DNA of 49,200 nt from Candidatus Rokuibacteriota bacterium. GTDB lineage: Bacteria > Methylomirabilota > Methylomirabilia > Rokubacteriales > CSP1-6. The stretch covers positions 1 to 49,200 of the forward strand of contig QHSQ01000176.1 of NCBI GenBank assembly GCA_003221615.1, read 5' to 3'. This document shows, piece by piece, positions 17,323 to 25,509 of this stretch. Under the pieces are notes generated by a model. That model saw only the letters and a list, made by a program, of their open reading frames with translations. It did no database searches and was not told the DNA's origin. The translations under genes and the position numbers were made by a program. Position 1 is the first letter of the stretch; each line of letters opens with the position of its first letter.

Positions 17323-18300
17323 CTAGAGCGATTTGCGCAAGATGTGTCCGAGCTCGCCGACGATCCCGCGGCGGAAGGTCAGCACGCAGACGACGAAGAT
17401 CAGGCCCTGGACGATGGTGACCCAGGCGCCGAGCTGGGCGAGGTAGTTCTCCAGCGCCACCACGACGAACGCGCCGACCACCGGGCCGAACACGGTGCCG
17501 AGGCCGCCCAGCAAGGTCATCAGCACGACCTCGCCGGACATCGTCCAGTGGACGTCGGTGAGCGAGGCGAGCTGGAAGACGAGCGCCTTGGTGGCGCCAG
17601 CAAGCCCCGCGAATGTCGCCGACAGCACGAAGGCCAGGAGCTTGTACTGCTCGGCACGGTATCCGAGCGAGATCGCGCGCGGCTCGTTTTCGCGGATGGC
17701 CTTCAGCACCTGACCGAACGGCGAGTGGATCGCGCGGTAGAGCAGCAGGAATCCGACGAGGAAGACGGCGAGCACCACGAAATACAAGGTCAACGTCTCT
17801 CTCAGGTCCAGCACGCCCAGGAGCCTCCCGCGCGGGACCGACTGGATCCCGTCCTCGCCGCCCGTGAAGCCGGCCTGCAGGCTGAAGAAGTAGACCATCT
17901 GGGCGAACGCGAGCGTGATGTTCGCGAAGTAGATGCCCTTGCTCCGGATCGCCAGGGCGCCGATGACGACGCCGAGCGCGGCCGCGACCGCCGTCCCGAA
18001 GACGATCGCCAGCTCCGGCGGGAAGCCCCAGACCTTCGCGGAGTGCGCCGCCCCGTAGCCCGCGGAGCCGAGGAACACGGCGTGGCCGAAGGAGAGCAGC
18101 CCCACGTAGCCGATCAGGAGGTTGAACGCGCACGCGAACAGGGCGAAGCACAGCGCCTTCATGAGGAAGACCGGGTACACGAAGAACGGCGCGAGCACGA
18201 GCGCGATGGTCATCACGAAAAAGGCAACGACCCGTGCGACCGACACGCCGCTGACCTCGGGCAGGGCCCTGCCGACGTACTGGTCGGTCGTCGCCGTCAC
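17323..18300 (-). CDS. livM: LIV-type ABC permease LivM (copy 3)
   Basis: Inner-membrane permease, 325 aa, started at the GTG at 18300 that forms a GTGA overlap with the livH stop; the longer open frame upstream is out-of-frame livH sequence. LivM blocks: IGYVGLLSFGHAVFLG near residue 58, IRSKGIYFANITLAFAQ, and the late TLLGGLGTVFGPVVGA. Different in detail from copies 1 and 2, so cluster 3 is not a recent duplicate of module 1 or 2. Confidence 0.93.
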   Translation of the reverse strand: MTATTDQYVGRALPEVSGVSVARVVAFFVMTIALVLAPFFVYPVFLMKALCFALFACAFNLLIGYVGLLSFGHAVFLGSAGYGAAHSAKVWGFPPELAIVFGTAVAAALGVVIGALAIRSKGIYFANITLAFAQMVYFFSLQAGFTGGEDGIQSVPRGRLLGVLDLRETLTLYFVVLAVFLVGFLLLYRAIHSPFGQVLKAIRENEPRAISLGYRAEQYKLLAFVLSATFAGLAGATKALVFQLASLTDVHWTMSGEVVLMTLLGGLGTVFGPVVGAFVVVALENYLAQLGAWVTIVQGLIFVVCVLTFRRGIVGELGHILRKSL

Positions 18301-19181
18301 GAGGCTCGCCCGAAGAGCCCGGTGGGCTTGACCAGCAGCACGAGCGCCATGATGACGAAGATCACCGTGTTGGACGCCTCGGGATAGAAGACCTTCGTGA
18401 AGCCCTCGACCACGCCGAGGCCGAAGCCGGTGACGATCGATCCCATGATCGAGCCGAGGCCGCCGATCACGACCACGGCGAAGACCACGATAATGAGGTC
18501 GGCGCCCATGAGCGGATTGACCTGATAGATCGGCGCGGCGAGGACACCCGCCAGGCCCGCGAGGCCGACGCCGAACCCGTAGGTCAGCGTGATCATCCGG
18601 GGCACGTTGATCCCGAAGGCCTGGACGAGCGAGGGGTTCTCGGTCGCGGCTCTCAGATACGCGCCCAGACGCGTGCGCTCGATCACGTACCAGGTCGTGA
18701 GGCAGACCGCCAGCGAGAACACGATGACCCACGCCCGGTAGTTCGGGAGGAACATGAAGCCGAGGTTCTGACCGCCGGCCAGCTCGCGGGGCATTGGGTA
18801 CGGCAGCCCCGAGGAGCCGTACTGGTGACGGAACAGCCCCTGAATGACCAGCGCGAAGCCGAACGTCAGCAGGAGCCCGTACAGATGGTCGAGCTGATAG
18901 AGACGCTTGAGCGTCGTGCGCTCGAGCACCATGCCGGTGAGGCCCACGGCAACCGGCGCGATGAGGAGCGCCCACCAGTATCCGAGCCCCGCCCACTGGA
19001 GGACGAAGTACGCCGCGAACGCGCCCATCATGTACTGGGCGCCGTGGGTGAAGTTGATGATGTTGAGCAGTCCGAAGATGACGGACAGCCCGAGGCTCAA
19101 CATCGCGTAGAACGCCCCGTTGATCAGCCCGATCAACAGCTGACCAAACAACGCCTGCGTCGCCACCCCAAAAATCGTCAC
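18297..19181 (-). CDS. livH: LIV-type ABC permease LivH (copy 3)
   Basis: Inner-membrane permease, 294 aa. Typical blocks are GLINGAFYAMLSLGLSVIFG, INFTHGAQYMMGAF and VVVIGGLGSIMGSIVTGFG, with the C-terminal PTGLFGRAS. It is separated from its binding-protein gene by 395 nt that hold an element copy. Translationally coupled to livM through a 4-nt overlap. Confidence 0.94.
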   Translation of the reverse strand: MTIFGVATQALFGQLLIGLINGAFYAMLSLGLSVIFGLLNIINFTHGAQYMMGAFAAYFVLQWAGLGYWWALLIAPVAVGLTGMVLERTTLKRLYQLDHLYGLLLTFGFALVIQGLFRHQYGSSGLPYPMPRELAGGQNLGFMFLPNYRAWVIVFSLAVCLTTWYVIERTRLGAYLRAATENPSLVQAFGINVPRMITLTYGFGVGLAGLAGVLAAPIYQVNPLMGADLIIVVFAVVVIGGLGSIMGSIVTGFGLGVVEGFTKVFYPEASNTVIFVIMALVLLVKPTGLFGRAS

Positions 19182-19397
19182 GGCGACCTACGCCGAACAG
19201 CGACGTCCGCCCCACGCCAACTGGCGAAGCCCGACCGACGCCCCCAAAAGCGAGCCGATCGACGCCGAGGAACGAAGCCGGACCGGCACCCTAAGAACAT
19301 GCCCAGCCTAGGCCCAAAAAATCGGCCGAACACCAAGCGCAGCTCATCGCGCTTTACCAGGCCGAGCGGAGCGTCTTGAACTAAGCCAACCAGAGTC

Positions 19398-19563
19398 GGG
19401 GCCAGCGGCGGGGCGGGGGCTGGGGAGGGGTGCGCCGACGCGTTCCCTCCATGCGAGCGGCGGACGGGAAGCGCCCGGATGGAGCCCAGCCGCACCGGGA
19501 AATGCGCAAGCGTGCCGCGTGGTCGCCGCACCCCTCCCCAGCCTCCGCCCCGCCGCTGGCCCC
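19398..19563 (+). repeat. Long-stem intergenic element, copy 3
   Basis: Arms 19398-19439 and 19522-19563 match at 40 of 42 positions; one of the two exceptions is a G-T pair on the plus strand. The 82-nt core has CGTTCCCTCCAT, GGATGGAGCCCAGCCG (19477-19492) and CGTGCCGCGTGGTC. It begins 13 nt beyond the LivK stop, inside the livK-livH gap (19182-19576). In the remaining 19182-19397 I see no gene, only poorly conserved sequence with a T-run on the minus strand near 19316-19321. Confidence 0.8.
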
Positions 19564-19576
19564 GGCGCAACGCGGG

Positions 19577-20788
19577 CTACTTCTTGACGAGCTCGCACCC
19601 ACCCTGGTCGAGCGGACGAAACGCTTGCTCGGCGGGAATGGTCGCGCGGATCTTGTAGTAGTCCCACGGGTACTTCGACTCGGCCGGCTTCTTCACCTCG
19701 ACCAGGTACGCCGGATGGATCTTGCGGCCGTCGACACGAATCGTCCCCTTGCCGAAGAGCGGATCGTCGGTCGGCAGCTCCTTCATCTTCGCGATGACCT
19801 TCGCGCCCTCGTCGCTCTTCAGCGCCTCGACGGCCTTCAGGTAGTGCAGCACTCCGGCATAGACGCCGGCGTGGATCATCGTGGGATGGATCTGACGATT
19901 GCGCTCCGCGAACCGCTTGGCGAACGCGCGCGTTTTCTCGTTCATGTCCCAGTAGAACGTCTCGGTGAAGGTCAATCCCTGCGCCTTCTCCAGGCCGAGC
20001 GCGTGGACGTCGGTCAGGAAGACCAGGAGCCCGGCGAAGGTCTGGCCGCCCTTCACGATGCCGAACTCGGCGCCCTGCTTGATGGCGTTCGTGGTATCGC
20101 CGCCGGCGTTGGCCAGACCGATCACCTTGGCCTTCGACGCCTGCGCCTGCAGCAGGAACGACGAGAAATCCTGCGTGTTGAGCGGGTGGCGGACCTTGCC
20201 CAGCACCTTGCCGCCGTTCTTGAGCACCACGGCCTCGACGTCGCGCTCGAGGGCGTGACCGAACGCGTAGTCGGCGGTGATGAAGAACCAGGTGTCGCCG
20301 CCGGTCTTCACGACCGCGTTGCCGGTCCCGTTCGCGAGCGCCCAGGTGTCGTACGTCCAGTGGATCGTGTTGGGCGAGCACGCCTTGCCCGTGAGGTCGG
20401 ACGTCGCGGCCGAGGACACGATGAACGCCTTGCCCTTGTCGCGGGTGATCTGGTTGACGGCCAGCGCGACGCCCGAGTTGGGCACGTCGAGGATCGCGTC
20501 GACCTTCTCGGCGTCGTACCACTGCCGCGCGATCTGCGAGCCCACGTCGGCCTTGTTCTGGTGATCGGCGAACACGATCTCGACCTTCAGGCCCTTGGCG
20601 GCGGCCCCGAAGTCCTCGACGGCCATCCGCGCCGCGACCACCGAGCCCTGGCCGGCCAGATCGGCGTAGAGACTCGACTGATCGTTGAGGACCCCGATCT
20701 TGACGATGCCGTCGGAGATCTGGGCGCTCGCCGGGCCGGCGAGGCTCAGAACAATCATGATGAGTGCCACGATGCGTACGATGGTCAT
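19577..20788 (-). CDS. livK: LIV-type periplasmic substrate-binding protein LivK (copy 3)
   Basis: Peripla_BP_6 binding protein, 403 aa, Sec signal peptide MTIVRIVALIMIVLSLAGPA cut near SAQ (about residue 23). A strong AAAAAGGAG precedes the ATG at 20788. The mature start IVKIGVLNDQSSLYADLAGQ resembles binding proteins reported with aromatic-acid importers, which fits the BadI-like gene in the same operon, but the ligand is unproven. The hairpin element just past its stop could favour its expression over the permeases. Confidence 0.93.
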   Translation of the reverse strand: MTIVRIVALIMIVLSLAGPASAQISDGIVKIGVLNDQSSLYADLAGQGSVVAARMAVEDFGAAAKGLKVEIVFADHQNKADVGSQIARQWYDAEKVDAILDVPNSGVALAVNQITRDKGKAFIVSSAATSDLTGKACSPNTIHWTYDTWALANGTGNAVVKTGGDTWFFITADYAFGHALERDVEAVVLKNGGKVLGKVRHPLNTQDFSSFLLQAQASKAKVIGLANAGGDTTNAIKQGAEFGIVKGGQTFAGLLVFLTDVHALGLEKAQGLTFTETFYWDMNEKTRAFAKRFAERNRQIHPTMIHAGVYAGVLHYLKAVEALKSDEGAKVIAKMKELPTDDPLFGKGTIRVDGRKIHPAYLVEVKKPAESKYPWDYYKIRATIPAEQAFRPLDQGGCELVKK

Positions 20789-20812
20789 GCTCTCCGCTCC
20801 TTTTTGGAGGCG

Positions 20813-21517
20813 CTAGACGCCGAGATAGTCGTGCAGCTTGCCCATGCTGGCTTCGAGCTCCGCGTTGGGAATCATGTCCACCACCCGGCCGTGCTCCATC
20901 ACGTAGTGGCGATCGGCGACGGTGGCCGCGAACCGAAAGTTCTGCTCCACGAGGAGCACGGTGAAGCCCTCGCTCTTGAGCCGCCGCAGGGTGGCGCCGA
21001 TCTGCTCGACGATGACGGGCGCCAACCCCTCGGTCGGCTCGTCGAGCAGCAGGAGCCGGGCCCCGGTCCTCAAGATGCGGCCGATCGCGAGCATCTGTTG
21101 CTCGCCGCCGGACAGGGTGGTTCCGCCGGCCCGGAGCCGATCGCGGAGGTTCGGGAAGAGGCCGTAGATCGCGTCGAGCCCGAGCCCGCCGGGGCGGACG
21201 ATCGGCGGCAGCAAGAGGTTCTCCTCGACGGTGAGGCTCGCGAAGATGCCGCGCTCCTCCGGGCAGAAGGCGATCCCCAGGCGCGCGATCCGGTTCGACG
21301 GCAGGGCGACGAGCTCGCGGCCCGCGAGCCGAACGGAGCCCCGGCGGCGCCCCACGATCCCCATGATCGATTTCAAGGTGGTCGTCTTGCCCGCGCCGTT
21401 GCGACCGAGGAGCGTCACCATCTCGCCCGGACGAATCTCGAAATCGACGCCGTGGAGGATGTGCGACTCGCCGTACCAGGCGTGGAGATCGTGGACCCCG
21501 AGCAGCGGCTCAGGCAT
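20813..21517 (-). CDS. livF: LIV-type ABC transporter ATPase LivF (copy 3)
   Basis: Nucleotide-binding subunit, 234 aa, without the basic C-terminal tail of copies 1 and 2. Walker A GRNGAGKT is at 38-45, then the signature LSGGEQQ and Walker B LLLLDEPTEGLAP. It ends LHDYLGV. The ATG at 21517 overlaps the livG stop by 8 nt. Confidence 0.94.
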   Translation of the reverse strand: MPEPLLGVHDLHAWYGESHILHGVDFEIRPGEMVTLLGRNGAGKTTTLKSIMGIVGRRRGSVRLAGRELVALPSNRIARLGIAFCPEERGIFASLTVEENLLLPPIVRPGGLGLDAIYGLFPNLRDRLRAGGTTLSGGEQQMLAIGRILRTGARLLLLDEPTEGLAPVIVEQIGATLRRLKSEGFTVLLVEQNFRFAATVADRHYVMEHGRVVDMIPNAELEASMGKLHDYLGV

Positions 21518-22265
21518 GACCGGATCCCATGTACGCCTGGATCACGTCCGGGTTCCGCGCCACGGTCCGGTAGTCGCCCTCCGCGAGGATCTCGCCGCGC
21601 GCCAGGACGGTGATGGTGTCCGAGAGGTTCTCGACCACGGCGAGGTTGTGCTCGACCATCAGGACCGTGCGATTCGCCGCGACCCGCTTGATCAGCGCCG
21701 AGATGCGCTCGACGTCCTCGTGCGCCATGCCGGCGGTCGGTTCGTCCAGCAGCATCATCTCCGGGTCGAGCGCGAGGGTCGTGGCGATCTCCAGGGCGCG
21801 CTTTCTGCCGTACGGCAGCTCGACCGCCGTCGTCCCGGCGAAGGCGGCGAGTCCCACCGCGTCGATCAGCTCGACGGCACGTCCGTTGAGCCGCTCGAGC
21901 ACGCGCTCGGACCGCCAGAAGTCGAACGAGCCGCCGCGCGTTCGCTGCAGCGCGACGCGCACATTTTCCAGAACCGACAGGTGCGGGAACACGGCCGAGA
22001 TCTGAAACGAGCGCACGAGCCCCAGGCGGGCGATGTCCGCCGGACGGGAGCCCGTGATGTCGCGGCCCTTGAACCGGATGCGCCCGCCCGTGGGAGTGAG
22101 GAAATGCGTCAGCAGATTGAAGCAGGTCGTCTTGCCGGCGCCGTTGGGACCGATGAGCGCGTGGATCGTCCCGCGGCGCACCCGCAAGGTCACGCTCTTC
22201 ACGGCGACGAACCCGCGAAACTCCTTGGAGAGTCCCTCGGTCTCGAGGATGAGGTCGTCAGCCAT
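21510..22265 (-). CDS. livG: LIV-type ABC transporter ATPase LivG (copy 3)
   Basis: Nucleotide-binding subunit, 251 aa, Walker A GPNGAGKT at 39-46, degenerate signature LPYGRKRALEIA, Walker B MMLLDEPTAGMAHED and the switch EHN. The start overlaps the stop of the crotonase-family gene by 8 nt (ATGGCTGA), so the enzyme and transporter are translated together. Confidence 0.94.
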   Translation of the reverse strand: MADDLILETEGLSKEFRGFVAVKSVTLRVRRGTIHALIGPNGAGKTTCFNLLTHFLTPTGGRIRFKGRDITGSRPADIARLGLVRSFQISAVFPHLSVLENVRVALQRTRGGSFDFWRSERVLERLNGRAVELIDAVGLAAFAGTTAVELPYGRKRALEIATTLALDPEMMLLDEPTAGMAHEDVERISALIKRVAANRTVLMVEHNLAVVENLSDTITVLARGEILAEGDYRTVARNPDVIQAYMGSGHA

Positions 22266-23052
22266 CTCGGGGCCGCCGGTCCGGCGGCGGATAGAACCGC
22301 GTCTCGCGCTTCTCGCGCCACGCCCGATTGGCCTCGTCCATCTCCCACGAGGCGCCGCACTCGGCTTGCGCCTGGAGGACTTCCTCGAGGATCGCGCGCG
22401 GATCGCGGTGGAACGATTCGTGGAGCAGTCGCTTGGTGTGGGCCGTCGCGGTGGGCGCCGCGCTCCGCGCCTTCGCGACGACCGAGGCCAGTGTGCGCTC
22501 GAGGTCGCCCTGTGCGCACACCCAGTTGACGAGGCCGATCGCGCGGGCTTCCGCCGGGCTCACGTGATCGTTCAGGAGCGCCAGCTCCTTGGCACGCCCG
22601 ACGCCGATCACGCGCGCCAGCCGGAGCACGGCGCCGTCGGGGACCAGGCCGTGGCGCGTGGCGCCGAGTCCGAGGACGGCGTCGTCGGTGGCCAGGCGTA
22701 GATCACACGCGAGCGCCAGCTGCAGACCGCCGCCGATCGAGTAGCCGTGCAGCACGGCCACGGTGATCTTCGGCATGTCTTCGAGGCAATCGAGCGCCCG
22801 GCTCCAGTGCCGATAGAACGCCTCGCCGATCGAGCCGGACGCGAGCTCGGTTCGATCCATCCCCGAGCAGAACGCGCGCCCGGCTCCACGCACGATCACC
22901 TGCATCACGCCCGGGTCGCCGGCGGCGTACTCGACGTGATCGGCGAGCGCCGCGGCGAGCTCGGTGGACAGCGCGTTGAGAACTTCCGGCCGGTTCAGCG
23001 TGATCCAGCCGACGCCGTCCCGGGCTTCGTAGGTGACCGGAGCCGCCGTCAT
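22258..23052 (-). CDS. Enoyl-CoA hydratase/isomerase (crotonase) family protein
   Basis: Crotonase-fold enzyme, 264 aa, starting MTAAPVTYEARDGVGWITLN at 23052 with GAGG 8 nt upstream. The oxyanion-hole blocks are AFCSGMDRTEL (about 60-70) and GYSIGGGLQLALACD. The first catalytic glutamate of hydratases (FGQPE in rat ECH) is replaced by LGLGAT, whereas the second (AKELAL) is present. It may therefore be an isomerase or thioester-handling enzyme. It is the first gene of LIV cluster 3. Confidence 0.85.
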   Translation of the reverse strand: MTAAPVTYEARDGVGWITLNRPEVLNALSTELAAALADHVEYAAGDPGVMQVIVRGAGRAFCSGMDRTELASGSIGEAFYRHWSRALDCLEDMPKITVAVLHGYSIGGGLQLALACDLRLATDDAVLGLGATRHGLVPDGAVLRLARVIGVGRAKELALLNDHVSPAEARAIGLVNWVCAQGDLERTLASVVAKARSAAPTATAHTKRLLHESFHRDPRAILEEVLQAQAECGASWEMDEANRAWREKRETRFYPPPDRRPRDG

Positions 23053-23073
23053 CGGGAACGCCTCGGGCAGCAA

Positions 23074-23109
23074 GACAAATTGTCGACCGCACTCACGAGG
23101 TTGTACGAT
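23074..23109 (+). promoter_or_regulatory. Divergent promoter/operator region
   Basis: The gap 23053-23191 separates divergent operons. On the plus strand TTGTCG (23080-23085) and TACGAT (23104-23109) are spaced by 18 nt, a plausible promoter for the binding-protein operon. The near-palindrome GACAAATTGTC (23074-23084) overlaps the -35 and lies about 22 nt upstream of the minus-strand crotonase start, so one repressor could control both directions. All of this is pattern-based. Confidence 0.35.
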
Positions 23110-23191
23110 CACCGCGTACCCATGGAAAGTCAAGCGGTGCGCGGCCGCAGCGCGAAGCGCGAGGCGCGCCGGTAAAAGGAGACCGTCAGCC

Positions 23192-24163
23192 ATGCCCGTG
23201 ATCACGCGCCGCCGGTTCGTCACCACCACCCTTGCGACGGGAGCGACGCCGCTCTTTCCGCGCGTTGTCCGCGCGCAGACCGCGGTCAAGATCGGGACCG
23301 CGGTGCTCGGCGACTACTCGATGGCCGGGCCGGTCATCGTCGCCCTCGATCAGGGCCTGTTCAAGGCCGAGGGCCTCGCCGCCGAGTTCGTGCCGTTCCG
23401 CGGTGGCCCCGATCTCCTCAAGGCCGTCATGGTCGGCGAATGCCTCATCGGGATCAGCGGCAGCACCGATATCCTCGTCTTCCGTGAAGCTGGCTCACCG
23501 ATCAAGATGGTCGCCACCCACACCGAGGGCAACCACTTCACGCTGAACGTGGCGCCCGACGTCCGGAAGGTCGGCGACCTGCGTGGCAAGTCGATCGGCG
23601 TCACCCGGGTGGGCGCGACCACGTGGGTCTTCGCGCGCATGGTCGCCAAGAAGGAAGGCTGGGATCCGGACAAGGACGTCCAGGTGGTCGGCCTCGGCGG
23701 CCTCGACGCTCAGCTCGCGGCGCTGGCCCGCAAGGAGATCGCCGCCTACGTCTGGGGCGACGGCGGCGCGGTGAGCGAGCTCCAGGGCAAGTCCAAGGTC
23801 CTGATGCGCCTGGACTCGGTCACGCCGAAGTGGATCAGCCAGATCCAGTACGCGTCGGAGGACGCGATCGCCAGACAGGGCGACGCGATCCGCAAGAGCC
23901 AGCGGGCGCTCTTCCGCGCGCTCAAGCTGATGCGCGACAACCCCAGGGAAGCGGCGGGGCTCGTGTCGAAGAAGCTCGGCTGGAGCCCCGAGGCGGTCCT
24001 CGACGCGCACAAGATCTCGGGTCCGCTGCTGCCGGTCGACGGAAGCATCAACGTCGAGGCGCTGGGCGTGATGCAGGACACCTTGCTCGAGTACGGCCTC
24101 ATCAAGAAAAAGCTCCCGCTCGACGCGCACTACACGCGAGAGTTCACGCCTGTCAAAGTCTAG
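23192..24163 (+). CDS. TauA/SsuA/NMT1-like ABC substrate-binding protein, Tat-exported
   Basis: Periplasmic binding protein of the NMT1/THI5-like (nitrate-sulfonate-taurine) fold, 323 aa. The start at 23192 is set by AAAGGAG and a twin-arginine signal (TRRRFVTT, residues 5-12) cut near VRAQ at about 29. Typical family wording: GVTRVGATTWVFAR and LFRALKLMRDNPREAA. No TauB/TauC genes follow; the only such set lies at 30704-32974 on the other strand. It may be its unlinked partner. Confidence 0.88.
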   Translation: MPVITRRRFVTTTLATGATPLFPRVVRAQTAVKIGTAVLGDYSMAGPVIVALDQGLFKAEGLAAEFVPFRGGPDLLKAVMVGECLIGISGSTDILVFREAGSPIKMVATHTEGNHFTLNVAPDVRKVGDLRGKSIGVTRVGATTWVFARMVAKKEGWDPDKDVQVVGLGGLDAQLAALARKEIAAYVWGDGGAVSELQGKSKVLMRLDSVTPKWISQIQYASEDAIARQGDAIRKSQRALFRALKLMRDNPREAAGLVSKKLGWSPEAVLDAHKISGPLLPVDGSINVEALGVMQDTLLEYGLIKKKLPLDAHYTREFTPVKV

Positions 24164-24185
24164 CCGCGCGATCTTCGCGGCGCTC

Positions 24186-25496
24186 ATGCTCGTCGCGGCG
24201 CCCGGCGCCGCGTACGGGCAAGTGTTTCTCGCGACGCAGCCCAAGCCCGAGTTCACGATCGGGCCGCTCTCGGTCCGGGCCAACGTCGGACCCAAGGCCG
24301 GGCCGATCGAGGTCAGCCTGCTCTTCAGTCTCGTCGTTCCGGCCTCGGTCAGCGCCGCCGCGCTCGAGCAGAGTCTCTACCTCCTCTGGCCCGGGGAGGT
24401 GGACGGCGAGCCCATCGCCGGCGCACCCGACCCCGAGCTGCGCCGCACCGTGGAGGGCCGCGGCTTTCAGGTGACGCGCGAGGGGCGGCTGCCGCTCGCC
24501 GCGCGCGGCATCTACTCCGGAGGGGAGCGCCAGAAGCCCGAGCCGATCGCCGGCGGCGCGCCGTTCGTCACGTACACGCGCGAGGCGGGTCCGCTCGGGC
24601 AGGGCACGCCGGGGAGCTGGATCCGGATTCCGTGGACTCCCCGGCTCATCGACCGGAGCTGGCTCATCGAGCTCAGGATGCGGCTGACCGGACTGCGGCG
24701 CCAGAAGCAAGCCACCTGGCTCGAGAACGCGCTCTGGGGCGAGCGGCACGTGATCGCGCTGAGCTTCAACGACGTGAGGACGCGGACGACCTTTCCGATG
24801 TACCTGGCCTATCGCGATCGTGTCGTCCATCTCTCGGACGATCCTTCACAGCTCATCATCACCTTCGCGGACTCGACGCACCTGAAGATCCACGAAGTCT
24901 ATCCGGGCTCGAGCCAGCGGCGCTCGAGCGAAACGCGCAAGGCGACCGAGATCGTGTCGGCCTATCTCGATCCGTCCGAGGGGCTCCGGCCTCAGGTCCT
25001 GTCCGTGCAGTTCGGATATTTCACGGGCTGGAAGGCGTGGTCGCCGCTGCTCTTCGCGGCGCTCTTCTTCGTCCTCGGCAACCTCGCGGGCCCACTGGTC
25101 ACGATGCTCGTCAAGACGCTCGGCGCGCGGCTTCAGGGGCGCATCCAGTTCGGACCGTCAAGCGGCGCGCCGGCCCAGCGCGAGACGGGGACCATCGTTC
25201 CCCGAGAGACGCTCGCGCGCATCGCGCCCGGGGAGACGACGCAGGCGGAGATCCTCGATCTCTGCGGGCCCGATCCCGAGGAACGCGAGCGGCTCAGCGC
25301 GCCGGGGCGCCGAACCCTGGTCTACCGCGGACGGCGGGTGGTTCCCCACCGGCGTCGGCGGTTCGGGTGGCTGGCGACCGTGAACCGCTGGGACATCGAG
25401 CACCACGAGGTCGAGATCGAGCTCGAAGGCGACCGTGTCCGCGACGTCCAGGCCCAGGTCCACCGGACCAGGCTGAGCCAGCCGGGGCCGGCCTGA
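24186..25496 (+). CDS. Unknown membrane-anchored protein A (periplasmic domain, TM, BamE/SmpA-like C-terminal domain)
   Basis: A 436-aa protein from the ATG at 24186. It has a signal-like start, a periplasmic region of about 270 residues, one transmembrane segment near 290-315 (SPLLFAALFFVLGNLAG) and a C-terminal domain. That domain contains ETLARIAPGETTQAEILDLCGP, then a Tyr-containing strand and a final EVEIELEGDRVRDVQ, a pattern recalling BamE/SmpA folds. By comparison with paralogue B, translation probably begins at a CTG at 24150 (adding LSKSSRAIFAAL), overlapping the previous gene by 14 nt. No family is recognised, so the function is unknown. Confidence 0.75.
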   Translation: MLVAAPGAAYGQVFLATQPKPEFTIGPLSVRANVGPKAGPIEVSLLFSLVVPASVSAAALEQSLYLLWPGEVDGEPIAGAPDPELRRTVEGRGFQVTREGRLPLAARGIYSGGERQKPEPIAGGAPFVTYTREAGPLGQGTPGSWIRIPWTPRLIDRSWLIELRMRLTGLRRQKQATWLENALWGERHVIALSFNDVRTRTTFPMYLAYRDRVVHLSDDPSQLIITFADSTHLKIHEVYPGSSQRRSSETRKATEIVSAYLDPSEGLRPQVLSVQFGYFTGWKAWSPLLFAALFFVLGNLAGPLVTMLVKTLGARLQGRIQFGPSSGAPAQRETGTIVPRETLARIAPGETTQAEILDLCGPDPEERERLSAPGRRTLVYRGRRVVPHRRRRFGWLATVNRWDIEHHEVEIELEGDRVRDVQAQVHRTRLSQPGPA

Positions 25497-25509
25497 GGAG
25501 GGGGCGTCG

